From: Asparagopsis taxiformis
Taxonomy: Eukaryota > Rhodophyta > Florideophyceae > Bonnemaisoniales > Bonnemaisoniaceae
Reading direction: 5' to 3'
DNA length: 64,000 bases
Assembly: GCA_030407315.1 (NCBI GenBank)
Contig: JALQPE010002746.1
Span: 1-64,000, forward strand
The translations under genes were made by a program, and so were the position numbers. Shown in pieces: positions 20,740 through 32,100 of the stretch; position 1 is the first letter of the stretch; the number at the start of each line of letters is the position of its first letter. Below the pieces are notes generated by a model that made no database searches, was not told the DNA's origin, and saw only the letters and a program-made list of their open reading frames with translations.

Positions 20740-20806
20740 GTACGTGCGCGAATCTTGATCAAGATTCGCGCACGTACCTTCGTTCCATCCTCTACCCTCG
20801 AGGGTA
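20740..20806. repeat. Double palindrome 1 (41-nt inverted middle)
   Basis: 20740-20758 is followed directly by its exact reverse complement (20759-20777), and 20793-20799 by its own (20800-20806). The 41 nt from 20759 to 20799 are therefore palindromic with the left flank at one end and with the right flank at the other. Read in reverse, this middle resembles the unit of the adjacent tandem array. Confidence 0.85.
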
Positions 20807-21970
20807 TGCGTTGAGGGAAGCGTGGGTTTTGAGTCTGACTATTTCCGTTGATGCGATATTTTTCATGGGAAGCCTGTTGACTGATGGTGTGTATTGAGCG
20901 GAGGATGGAAGAGAGGTACGTGAAGTTTTGAAAGTATGCTGTGAGGGAAGGTTGATTTTGAGTCTGACTGTTGTGGTTGATTCCGATGTTGTGTAGATGA
21001 TGCAGGAATGTTGATGACGGAAGGTAAGTTTCATTGAGTGCCAAGATGTGCTTTGCGAAGATATGGACTGCTGACTATGATTATTGTTAATTGCAAGGTT
21101 TTTGGATCATGGTTTGTATTGTGTGTAGGATGGATGAGAGGTACATTTGCGAGTTCTCAGGGTATGTAGCGAGGGAAACGTTGGTTTTCAATCTGACTGT
21201 TGCGATTGAATCCGATGTTGCGTAGGTGATGGAGGAATAGTGATGACGGAAGGTAAGTCACATTGGGCGCCCAGACCGGTTGTGCGAAGATGCGGAATGC
21301 TGACTACTTTTCTTGGCTACACGATTACGTGATTTATGGTTTTTATTGTGTGCAGGATGGAACAGGTAAAGTAAGTGTGCGAGTTTTGAAAGTAAGCAGC
21401 GAGGGAAGGTTGGTTTTGAGTCTGACTATTTCCGTTGATGCGATATTTTTCATTGGAAGCCTATTGAGTCATGGTGTGTATTGTGTGGAGCGAAGGTAAG
21501 TGTGCGAGTTTTGAAAGTATGCTGTGATGGAAGGTTGGTTTTGAGTCTGACTGTTGTGGTTGATTCCGATGTTGTGTAGATGATGCAGGAATGTTGATGA
21601 CAGAAGGTAAGTTTTACTGAGCACCAAGACTTGTTTTGCGAAGATATGGACTGCTGACTTTGATTATTCATTGCAAGGTTTTTGGATCATGGTTTGTATT
21701 TTGTGTAGGATGGATGATTCAGTCATCCTCTCGGAGAGGTAAGTAAGGGAGTTTCTAGGATATCTGTCGTGGTAAGCGTTGCTTTTGAGTCTGACTGTTG
21801 TGGTTGATTCTGATGTTGTGTATGTGATGCAGGAGTGGTGAAGCAGGAACGGCAGGACTGAAGGAGAGTGAAGAAGGGATCTAGGAAGATGGGGAATGAA
21901 GCTGTGAGGTGTTTCTGGTATGTGTATATTTTGGGGCATACGATAGAAGTGAGAGTGCGTTTCAAGTGGT
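20800..21970 (+). repeat. Nested tandem array (~590-bp unit, 125-240-bp subunits)
   Basis: The phrase TTGAGTCTGACT or a close variant recurs near 20825, 20955, 21186, 21414, 21539 and 21783. Spacings of 130, 231, 228, 125 and 244 bp show a duplicated block of about 590 bp built of three subunits. Most subunits contain a GGAGG/GGATG-A-GGTA(A)GT box. No coding frame. Confidence 0.75.
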
Positions 21971-22189
21971 GTAAGATTTTGCTGACCATGTTCGTGTTTG
22001 ATGTCTTGATGATTTAATGGGCTGGGGTGGTGTCGAGGAAAGCGGGGATGGTATTGGGAAGGAGCGTATTTTTTGTAATCTAGGTCGTGAGGGTTCTTGC
22101 AGTATGTGCGGATGGTGGTGCATGGCGTTCGGATGGTAGGGAGAACGCGATAGTGAGGGAGATGGGTGATCGACGATATGCTGACAGGT

Positions 22190-22320
22190 ATTTTGTATTC
22201 TGGCTGGATACGTATTTCCTATTCTAACCGGGTATTTATTTCCTATTCTAACCGGGTATTTATTTCCTATTCTGACCAGATATGTATTCCCTATTCTAGA
22301 GAGACGTATTGTATACGAGC
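22190..22320 (+). repeat. ~27-bp tandem repeat
   Basis: About five units built on GGGTATTTATTTCCTATTCT with variants, lying just before a TATTGTATAC sequence. Confidence 0.7.
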
Positions 22321-22420
22321 AGTTTCCTAAATGAGAGAATAAAATACGGTCCGATATGGGCCCTGAATTTACCATCCGCTGTAATTTCTTCCCTCCCGGT
22401 TTTCGCTGATATATTGTATA

Positions 22421-22730
22421 CTGGATGTCGGGTCCTAGTATTCCGCCATATGTACTAGAGAAAGTGGATGTCGGGTCCTAGTATTCCGCCATATGTACTA
22501 GAGAAAGTGGATGTCGGGTCCTAGTATTCCGCCATATGTACTAGAGAAAGTGGATGTCGGGTCCTAGTATTCCGCCATATGTACTAGAGAAAGTGGATGT
22601 CGGGTCCTAGTATTCCGCCAAACGTACTAGAGAAAGTGGATGTCGGGTCCTAGTATTCCGCCATATGTACTAGAGAAAGTGGATGTCGGGCCCTAGTATT
22701 CCGCCATATGTACTAGAGAAAGTGGACGTC
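22421..22730 (+). repeat. 43-bp perfect tandem repeat, about seven units
   Basis: Units beginning GTGGATGTCGGGTCCTAG are almost identical, with single-base changes in two of them. There are no spacers, so it is a minisatellite and not a CRISPR array. It runs into a GGACGTCC-type element end at 22728-22857. Confidence 0.9.
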
Positions 22731-22857
22731 CGCATCCAAAAAATTTTTATTTTTTTTTGGACGCGGACGTTCATTTGTTCTAGTAAATCTCGGGGCCGAC
22801 TAGGACCCGTACTAGAGAGACTGGACGTCCGCGTCCACTTCCGAAAACACAGACGTC
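22731..22857 (-). repeat. End of a repeat-A-type element inserted in a copia gene
   Basis: Contains GGACGTCC repeats and ends with CAGACGTC, an inverted match to 126-166. Directly to the right, a copia RNase H frame begins in mid-domain, so the element probably interrupted that gene. Confidence 0.55.
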
Positions 22858-23112
22858 TATGATACGCTATCAACATGCCACAGTGCTTCTGACAAAAGCA
22901 TTCGTGCAGATGTCGCCGTTATAAGATACGAATTTGAGACCCAAAATGTGAACAAAATGGTTTGGGTTCCTGGCAAGTGCAACTTAAGTGATCCGTTGAC
23001 CAAGTGGAATAGTCCTCTTACACAACCGTTGCAGTTGTTAATGTTCAACGGCACCATGCCAATTTCTATGCCTGAAGCGCAAGAGCGCAGCTCTCAATCT
23101 TTCCTCGGATAA
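22858..23112 (+). pseudogene. Copia RNase H C-terminal fragment
   Basis: An open stretch ending in TAA at 23110 encodes the last ~84 residues of a copia-type RNase H (KSIRADVAVIRYEFE, VPGKCNLSDPLTKWN), clearly homologous to 35930-36178 in the outer copia element. The 5' part of the gene is absent, cut off by the repeat to the left. A purine-rich tract (AAAAAAGGGTGA, about 23125-23136) follows, as expected before a 3' LTR. Confidence 0.8.
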
Positions 23113-23136
23113 TTCCACCTCGTTCAAAAAAGGGTG

Positions 23137-23520
23137 AATATGAATTGTTCAGTTTGATCGACCAATGACTCAAAGACAATTATCAAGACTGTTACATTCA
23201 CAGAGTGATCCAAATATCATTGTTATCCATACAGTTAATATGCCGTTGACCAGTTACCACCCACGGCATTTGAATTCAAATACCTCTTATTGATACATTA
23301 GATTAATCTTGGGTAACACTACCTATGATATCCCATGATACAGCATTTGCAATTGTGCATTTAGCTACCCACGCACAATAGCATATAAACCCCCTTCTAG
23401 TAAACCATGTGTGTGGCATGCAACAGAGCACAGACTGCCACAGCATCACTTGCCGATCAATCTTCTGTTACTACCGGTTGCACGCCACCCTGCCAACCTG
23501 AAAACTCTTGTTACTGCACG
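23137..23520 (+). mobile_element. Probable orphan 3' LTR of the truncated copia element
   Basis: Starts with TG right after the purine tract that follows the RNase H stop. TATAAA at about 23384 could be its promoter. No partner LTR lies in the window, so the right boundary is a guess. Confidence 0.4.
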
Positions 23521-24969
23521 TTTAACGTAGCAAAAGGGTTCAAGGACTGTTTCAGCATCTCCTTTTCATAGTGTTTCTTACCACGCAGGACATTGTCAAC
23601 ACACTCGTTATCATACTAGCGCGACGCCTGCCACGTCGCGCAATAGACTGGTGGGTGACTTGGGGCTCCGCCCGTTCTCCAAGGCAGAACATGCTCCATC
23701 TCGAATGTTATCGTTCATATGCATGGGTAACAGACGTGGACTCATGAAACCTGCAACCCGTTCTCCCTGAATTATCGCGAATGAACGTAAGATATTTCAT
23801 CAAGCAATGTCTGAAATTCACTACACTTGACTTGCTGCAATGCCTGATCGTCCGACTAACAAACGTCAACCACTTGAACGATAAAATTGTGACAACATAT
23901 CTACTGCCACAATGCCTGCAGCAGACATCACAACGGCTATGTGGTGTATCTGTTTTTTCAAAAATTGCCGGACATATTATTCAGAAATTGGCAGAACATG
24001 CACCTGGAGTCCCCAGAACTGAGGGCCTGCTCGCCAGTTCGTTATACCCAAAAGCCTAGAATTTGTTCAGAACGGTGTGAGGGAGGCTATGCGTCGATTG
24101 CTGATTCATTCACTTGACGCGCTGAATATCTCCCGCTGTCACAGTATTTCCAGCCTGAACTGACAGTGTTTGGATTTTGATGAAACCGTTCGAACCACAT
24201 AGCCAGTAAGAAGTGTACAGGAAGGCATGGTGACCGTAGATGAGTTGTCACGGACATGCTTACGGAGAGAAATGAATTGCGAGAAATCTTTCCTTAGTTA
24301 ATTTAGTATCACGTAACGTCATATGACAGGATGAAGGGAACAGTGGGCAGTTCCAACTTCCAAAAGTGCACGCTTTTCACCAATGCCCTTTTCACTAGAG
24401 GATTACCCGAATTACTCCCAGCTAGACACATGCTTGTTCCGTTCAGTCTTTCGATTCTACTTTTATCGTGGCTGCTGACATACCACTCATATCTCACGAA
24501 GTCCCACAGACTCTAGTGCAGGTCTTCGAGTGAATCTCAAAGAGCGTAGCTGGCGCCATAGCCATTTCACGTCCCATCCGCATATCTACAAAGTACTTCG
24601 CGTCACAATCACGGGATAAACTGCTATTCCTTGAGAAAGGTCGCAATATTCGGCTGAGCTCGGGTTCATCGCACATTTCTCTATGACTGAGCTGACGCAT
24701 TCCCCCAGTACGGATAATGCTTCAGACGTGTTCGAATTTTAGGTTGACGACACCTTATCCTGGGCTCAGAGGAAATTCCTTGGTCTTTGCACTAGGTGGG
24801 TCGTATGCCAAACATTTTACTACAGCAATATTTGCTTTCCCGACAGCCATGATGCTCCAGGCTTCTGATCCGGAACAAAGGATTGCACCTGGTGTAGTAT
24901 TATCGAATCAACCGGTAAGCAGGGCGTTGACAAAACTGCGACATACTAAATTTGTTCGTACTCGTACTA
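23521..24969. other. Gene-free stretch
   Basis: Short unconvincing frames only. No protein family or repeat recognised. Confidence 0.3.
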
Positions 24970-25854
24970 TTAGGGACCTGACAGTCGACACTGATTAGTT
25001 GCCAGATTCGGACCAAGTCCGCGGTCGCCAACGGGGTCCGTGTCTATGCAACGATTGCAACAGCTGGAGACAATTGCCGCACCGTCAGAGGCAAACGTTG
25101 CCATACTGCCAGGGTCGCACGATAGACTGAATATATCATTGACACAGCCAATATAACAATCTCGGGCCTCCATTTCGCCCGCATCATTTCCTACTTCTAG
25201 GGGAGTTCCATTATTTCTCACTGGTGCCAACACAGTTACTGTCGCAGTGGAGGTTCCACAAGTGCAGACGCCATTGGTAGCCGTAACTCCAATAGCTCCA
25301 GAGATGGTCACGGTACATGATGGGGACATAGATGGGGTCACAGAAGGAGTCGGGGTAACGGATGAAGTTGGAGTGACACTGGGGCTTACAGAAGGCGTTG
25401 CTGATGGCGATGGAGTAACGGAAGCCGTGGCCGTTGCGGTCGCTGTAGCTGTGGGGGCTACCACAACTGGAGGTGCGACAATGATCGGGGCAGGGGCAGG
25501 AACAGGTGCTGGGACCGGAGCGGGTAGAGGAACCGGAACTGCCGGCGGCGGGAGAACGGGGGCAGGAGGCGCAGGGGCAGGTCTCATGCGACGGGGTCCT
25601 CGGCAACGGAATCCGCGAGAGCCATCGCTTCTATCACAGCGACCAACACGACAGTTGGCACCATCTCGACAAGGCCTCATGCAATCACGCATAGCGTTGC
25701 TTCGTTGCCTGTAGCATACACGGGGACACCTTCCGCAGGGGCCTGCTCCTTGTCGGCCGACGACTGAAAGATCGACGGCATCTGGTACCGTGACTGCAGA
25801 GACATGGCAGAGTAGCAGAGAAGCAATAGCGCAGATGAGGAAATGACGGAACAT
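24970..25854 (-). CDS. Secreted Cys-rich protein with Pro-Ala and Thr-Pro-Ser linker
   Basis: 294 aa from an ATG at 25854. Residues 1-20 form a signal peptide (MFRHFLICAIASLLLCHVSA). A basic Cys-rich domain follows at about 38-85, with pairs such as CGRC and CMRPC. Then come a Pro/Ala/Val-rich linker, a repeated PSVTP-type Ser/Thr/Pro linker (a likely O-glycosylated stalk) and a second Cys-rich domain from about 180 to the end, containing CTCG and SSCCNRC. The architecture suits an extracellular matrix or cell-wall protein, or a defence-type secreted protein. I do not recognise a named family. The frame is intact and stands alone, with a TATA-like box about 110 bp upstream; it is one of the few likely host genes here. 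Confidence 0.75.
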   Translation of the reverse strand: MFRHFLICAIASLLLCHVSAVTVPDAVDLSVVGRQGAGPCGRCPRVCYRQRSNAMRDCMRPCRDGANCRVGRCDRSDGSRGFRCRGPRRMRPAPAPPAPVLPPPAVPVPLPAPVPAPVPAPAPIIVAPPVVVAPTATATATATASVTPSPSATPSVSPSVTPTSSVTPTPSVTPSMSPSCTVTISGAIGVTATNGVCTCGTSTATVTVLAPVRNNGTPLEVGNDAGEMEARDCYIGCVNDIFSLSCDPGSMATFASDGAAIVSSCCNRCIDTDPVGDRGLGPNLATNQCRLSGP

Positions 25855-25963
25855 GGTGGAATGACTTTGCCTCGGGGGCTAACCTGACGTACCGATGTGG
25901 TGAAGTGCTGCGAAGGGCGGACTACGAAGGGCGGAGTGACGAAAGCCAGTACCCACGGGTCAG

Positions 25964-25974
25964 GATGGGTTTAA
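25964..25974 (-). promoter_or_regulatory. TATA-like box of the secreted-protein gene
   Basis: On the minus strand TATTTAAAC lies about 110 bp upstream of the ATG at 25854, a plausible core promoter. Confidence 0.4.
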
Positions 25975-27416
25975 ATACACCATGGAAGAGCTGTTGGGTA
26001 TCTCCGCGTTATGAGACGGGATAACAATGTTCCCAGAGAAGATGAGAGAAGTATGGCCCGGACAAGTCGCTTTTCGTCGGTATAGACCATCAAGTGGTGT
26101 ACGATATGTTCGAAAGTGTGGAGGAAACACGCACAATGGTTTGACGGCGAGACGTCGGGTACAATGAATGGTAGACAACGACGAAGATGACAGTAACACC
26201 AAACATGATGTTTGTGTCATCTGTCACATCGGCGTGTCCAGAATGTTCGGACCATTTCCTACTTGGCATGCACCAAGTCTCTTCACATATATCATTACAG
26301 TCGTCTTGAGAAGCGGCATCACGTATAATTTCAGTTCATTTCTGACCGCGACTCTGTTATCGAGATCGCCAAGAGGGGAACATTTCGTTACTGACCGCCG
26401 GGAAAGTGTTGGACTGATCCGTTGGCGTTATCTCACGTGTGTAAAGTATCACTGTAAACTGTAGCATCATCGTATGTCCAGTTTCTTCCGCACGCTACTC
26501 ACGCAAGATGATCTTCAATGCAAATCCACGCTCCCTTCCCGACGCACCAACCGCGTTGTGTCGTTTCATCGATTACGGTTCGTAACGGTTTTCATTAGTC
26601 CCCGCAAGAGTGTCAAACTGTCGGCTTTGATTTCTAACCGTTGGAAAGCCGGTTGGACATTTGCATCATGATGCAATAGCCAGTTCCATTCGTGATAGTT
26701 GGAGGATAGAGGCTGCTCCACGTATGTATTTCATCGACCTGAATCGAAATGTATGATATCATTGGGCAGGGGACTGTATTCTTCACCCACGTAATGCCGT
26801 ATGCGTTTTGCGACGCACAATCGAAGAAACGTGTGGAGGGCACATCACGTTTTCCCAGTGTCATACTTTTCAAACCGCCGGCCGGACTGCGCCGCAAGTG
26901 ACAGCTTTGTCCTTCGCTTTCAAATATGATTGGTCGGACGCGAATGGGTACAGTGAATTTGAAATCCATTTGTCATACGACAATGGCTGTTTGAATTGTA
27001 TCTCAAGCGGAGGACGAATTACTGAAATTTATCAAGTAGATTTTGAATCTACTGGCAGGATGGAGATCAAAGACAGCTGTCCAGCTCGACGACACATCAG
27101 ATCGCTTCAACTCTGTAATTCCGAGAGGTTGCAATACCGGGACCAGATTATTGAGCTGCTCCTCAATTCTCAGAACACATAGTGTGCCATGATGCATGTA
27201 GCAAATTGGATGCACTAATTGCTCCATGAACAGAATACCCTCACTGTAACAAACATGTACCCTGTCAGATAATCAGAACTCTCGGGGAAACTTGAATCTC
27301 GCGTCACCGTTCAAGCACAATTTCATTCTAGCTTTCGACGTGCGCATGTAGTGCTAATAGGCCTGTGTATAATCTGCAAACGGTACGGACTTCTGGGAGG
27401 AGACAGGACCTGGTCT
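25975..27416. other. Stretch with only doubtful small frames
   Basis: Two overlapping frames on opposite strands (26634-26969 minus, 111 aa; 26808-27182 plus, 124 aa) have protein-like composition but no family I know. At most one can be real. Nothing else recognised. Confidence 0.25.
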
Positions 27417-27421
27417 GGAAT

Positions 27422-27805
27422 TAGGAAACTTATAAACTGCTCTCCCTTTCACGTCTATCCGTGATTGGACCAGGGGAAGATTCTTTCTAGCAGTTTCATC
27501 TTTTGTTCAATTCTTGTCCACATTGCGTGTCAGAAAAAACATATTGATACATAATATATGTTAGGTTGCAGAAATATGATCTAGGCCTTGTTACTGTGGC
27601 TACCCAAGAAGCCACCCAAAATGCTAGACATAAATACGCAGCTTATCTTCGTAAAAGCTGGTAGAACGATTGAGTATGGACGGCATCATTCTGCCCTGTT
27701 CCGTGCAGCAGTGTCCTTGAAAGCTACCTCGACAAACCAACACTATTTTGTCTCTGCAACCGATTCAACTAAAAGTTAAAGCGAACTGCTACCTATAGCT
27801 TAAAA
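27422..27805 (+). repeat. Copia 5' LTR
   Basis: 384 bp, matching 36207-36590 along its whole length with scattered differences. It starts with TA rather than the usual TG in this alignment. The target duplication GGAAT lies immediately outside. Confidence 0.85.
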
Positions 27806-27808
27806 GTT

Positions 27809-28660
27809 ATGGGACCAGATAAGGCCGATCTCCCGTTTAGAACGCGGTTCTTGTGGGATGCAAGGACAGTACCCTGGACAGATGGAAAGGTAATCAAGAA
27901 GATTATACCAGGGCTGTCCAAATGTGGAGAACGATCCATAGAACGCTTCCAGATGGTCATTCAGCAAAGATAATCCCATGTTTTCTGGGAATCATGTGAC
28001 AGTCACAGTTGTATGGGCGCCCGCGAGATCTGTTCCTCTAAAGTAGCTCTGATGTGATCGAGAACAAAGAAGGTCCTGATGAAATTGTGAATGCTAGTTA
28101 AAAACGTGATGCTCTAGCTGTCATAAGTGAAGCCTTCAATGACTTCCTGGAATTTCTGAATACAAAACGTACTGGAACAGAATCCTTTCGTAACTTTGAG
28201 AAACGTTTTGAAGCCAAAAAATCGAAATGGAACTCTAAGTCTACGAATTATAAGCTACCGGAATCACTTGTAGCATTCATGCTACTCGCCAACTCTTCTG
28301 TCGATTGCAATCAGTAAATTTCTGTGCTGGTATCATCTGCCCCTCCTGACGCGCTTCTCTCTGCATCGAGCACAAAGGATGATTTCTTGAAATAACTCTC
28401 TTATGAGTCTATTGCGTCTGTCATTCGTCAATGAGACAAGCCTAAAAGCCAGCAGACTGATATACCCTTGAATGTACACGCTTCTGGTATGTCTAGGAAC
28501 AAGAAGAATATCAGCCCAAGTGTGCTTGCTGATCTAAAATCAAAAAGACGCTTCCGAAAATGCAAGCAAATTGTACGTTGGGCCATTGATCATTTGTCTG
28601 ATCCTGATAAATACAATCAAAGTGAGAAAACTGGATCTTGTTCTAATGCTCATCCACACT
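27809..28660 (+). pseudogene. Copia gag remnant
   Basis: ATG at 27809 opens a 55-codon piece. After several stops, gag-like text resumes around 28130-28640 (SEAFNDFLEFL, KSKWNSKSTNYKLPESL). The zinc knuckle is reduced to a partial C...H pattern near 28560-28600. Broken by stops throughout. Confidence 0.55.
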
Positions 28661-29160
28661 TAACGCCAGAGAGCTCTTCAATTACGTTCGATATGGCTAT
28701 CTTACCGGCAAATTACGCGCAATACCCGCTACAGTTCATAGGGACACTTGTCGATAATGCAGCACTCTGCAGTGGTATTAGAATGAAAAAATTCTAGCTT
28801 TTCGAACCCATTATTGCACCAGACTGGAATGGAGAATTACATCCATTACCAGACTCAGTTGCAGATCGGCCACTCTGGCAGTACGGTTCAGGTTCGCACA
28901 GATCTGATTCAAGAGAAGTAATTGGTTCTGTTCTACTCACTGTGCAATCTAATCCTGATACTGCAATATCTGTACGGCATCTCGTCATTGATGGATCGTC
29001 CCAGTTGGTTTTTGGGCGGAATTTTGTACACAAATGCAATCTGATTTATTGTAATGCAACACACCTTACACGTGTTGCACTTTGGATTTGGTTTAGATCT
29101 GTTCGGCGGGATCTCACTGACAGTCTGTCCGCAGCAAATTATCTATTCAAAACGTTGTAA
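28661..29160 (+). pseudogene. Copia protease remnant
   Basis: Contains a protease-like active-site stretch (LVDNAALCSG, where D-S/T-G-A is expected) and, at 28942-29075, the C-terminal protease motif (HLVIDGSSQLVFGRNF). Homology stops where the inverted-arm element begins, near 29056. The open frame running on to 29160 is therefore partly element sequence. Confidence 0.6.
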
Positions 29161-32100
29161 TTTATCTTAGTTTAGCAATTTATTTGTATTCTAGGATTTT
29201 TTCGGGGTCCTCGTGGGCCGGTGAAGACTCCAGCAGCCATATTTATACCAAGGGTATTTTTCGACCCTTGGGATTTTAAAGCACCGGAAGCTGGCTGCTA
29301 GAGTGGTAACCACCTTCTACGCAGATTGCACTTTATCTGTGACTGTGGCTCATTCCGCTTGGCGCGCTTCCGGACCCCGATAACAACCGTTGGTTCATCA
29401 GTGCGGTGACGGCGGAAGTTCGCATTCCTCTTTTCACCCTTTTTTCGTTTCTTTCTCCCATTTGTTTCGTTTGCTACGTTCGTTTCTATATTTCGTTTCG
29501 TTTTTCTCTCCCCTACCGGACTTCGGCCTACGACCGCCCACTCCTTCGCATGCCTGTGAAATTGTCGCGATACTGGCTCATCGGCTGTAGCCTTCCGAAG
29601 ACCCCCGTGGCCTACGGCCTACTTAACACCGAGCTCTGCTCTCCCCGTTCCGAGGTACCGGATCGGCGACTGTCAGTAGACTGTGGTCCCCCCTTTCCAA
29701 GATAAGTCTTTGACCGCCCGCCTTTACATCCATCTAAGACTCCGCCCCCGCGCAAGGTGTGCTCGGCTATCGGTACCTTACTTGCCATCTTCATTTCTCG
29801 TTTCTCCCCTTTCGGCTCACATTGTGCCCAGTGAACCACTCCCCTTTCCTTCTGGACTCACACCTGCCAAGTGGACCACCATTTCGGTAACCGCACTTCA
29901 CTGCTACCCTTTCGTTCTCTCGATTTCCTCAGTAACCGAAACCGGATACCCCTGGGACTAGACCAGTGACTGCATCCCTCAGATTCTAGTAGAGTCCCCG
30001 GAACGGACTTACAACCCGTTACGAGAACACAAGAGATTCGACGCTCTACCACCTACCCGGACTAGGAGGATCTCGAACTGTCCTCACGCTGTGCCGTAGG
30101 GAACCCCTCCTCCGAGCATTGCACTACAACTGGTCTTTCGACCTAGAATCTGAATCAAGAGCAGTCATTATACGAGCCTCCTTCTGGAGCTTTCTCGGGC
30201 CAGGATGCATAAAGAAACCTTTGATTCAGGTGCATCGCGGCACAGTGGACAAGACCCTAGGTCAAGAATATATTCCATAGGCGGACAAGTAGAGAATCCT
30301 ACTCATGAAAATCTGGAACAGCATAGCCATTTTCAAGCCTCCGATGAACTACGGGATACGTTGACCACGCTGATCACTCAGGTCCAGCTCGACCAAAAAG
30401 AACTTGGAGATGATATCTTAGGCTCTATTATCGCTCTCACTAGTCGAGTCGAAGCATATGAAGCAAGGATGGAGTCCGTTTCTGCTGAGCTTCAGAGCCT
30501 TTTCGGTACTGTTACTGACATTCATAGGGATGTAAATATTCTTCCAGAAGGGCGAAATGAGACTGGAAAAGAGATGGACCTTCGGTTCACTCGAATTTCA
30601 GACCGCTTGAAAAAGTTGGAGAACGCACCTGTCTCAATTAAGGAACTGCTACAGAAGATAATCGATGATGACGAAACCATCTTCATTTCTTTGAGGAAGA
30701 ATCGGAAGAAAATTCGGAAGCACCTATCGTCTTTCGGTTCGGGATCCTGGAAAGCAGACTCTCAGGGAGACAAATCTGATCCCTATTCAGATTCCAATTC
30801 CGAGATCGGAAATAGAAGAACTTGGTGACGCCACTCGCGTGCCGGTAGATATTCAAGGCACAGATTCTACAAGAAGCTGGAACCGAAACACCCAGGCCTC
30901 AAAGTATTGTGCCCCACGAACCCGCTTTATGATCGCGTCTTGTCATACAGGATGTACCGACTCAAGGGCACTTCTCACAGTCGCTCGTCCAGAGCTACGG
31001 GGAAAGTTCAGGATTTCATCAAGCGCATGGATATTACTCTTCAAGAGCATCACTTCAGTGGCGAGGATCCCATCCTAGTACTCGACTTCCTTGCAAGATT
31101 TGTTCGCGAAACAGATATTCAGGGTATGACTGAAGCGCAAGTATTCATTGCCCTTCCATTTTTCCTTTCAGGCTTCGCTCGTAGCCAGTATGAGGCAGGA
31201 GTAGAGATGGTATCCCCTGACGAAGGAGGGGTATCTTGTTGGTCAGAGGCAGTCCAGTATCTGTTGAGGAGTTACGCTCAGACAACATATATCAGTAAGG
31301 CCGTCAATGAGTAACGTTCTTTGGAACAAGGAGAAGAGGAGAAAGAGCAATCATTCTCCAAGCGAATCAACGATTCTGTGAGCCGATGTGGGAACGTCCA
31401 TGATGCCGATGAGGTCGTCACTCTTTTCGTCGACGGGTTGGACCCAACGATAAGGACTGTGGTCGCTCGTTACCGTGAAACTCATCGCCATGCTACTTAC
31501 CTTGAGGTTGTGCAGTTCGCTTGTGCCGAAGGCGACGCTGTTCGCGCTTGAATATCCCACGGGAACCGTCTGCTGCAGCGTGGTGGGCCGCGTAAGGTGA
31601 ATCCGGTTGCAATGCTTCATTCTCCGTCAGACTCTACCGTGGTCATCAATCCTAAACATCATGTGTGGTGTCCGACACGGCCGAGTCGGCCGCCAAGATG
31701 AAACGTACCTCGCGGTTGAAGGACAACAGTCAGCAGAGTATCCAACTTAGTTTCGGTTACTGAGGAAATCGAGAGAACGAAAGGGTAACAGTGAAGTGCG
31801 GTTACCGAAATGGTGGCTCACTTGGCAGATGTGATCCCAGAGGGACAGGGAAGTGGTTCACTGGGCACAATGTGAGCCAAAAGGGGAGAAAAGAGAAATG
31901 AAGATGGCAAGTAAGGTACCGATAGCCGAGCACACCCTGCGCGGGGGCGGAGCCTTAGATGGATATAACCTCGGGCGGTCAAAGACTTGTCTTGGAAAGG
32001 GGGGGACGACAGTCCGCTGCCAGTCGCCGATCCGGTACCTCCGAACGGGAAGAGCTCAGCTCAGTGGTTAGAGTAATAGCTAGATGCCTACAGGGTCCCC

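Noticed and set aside
22421..22730. Possible CRISPR array
   Set aside because: 43-bp units are back to back without spacers, in a eukaryotic context.
25247..25714. 155-codon Gly/Ala-rich frame opposite the secreted protein
   Set aside because: Antisense shadow of the Pro/Ala and Thr/Pro/Ser linker.
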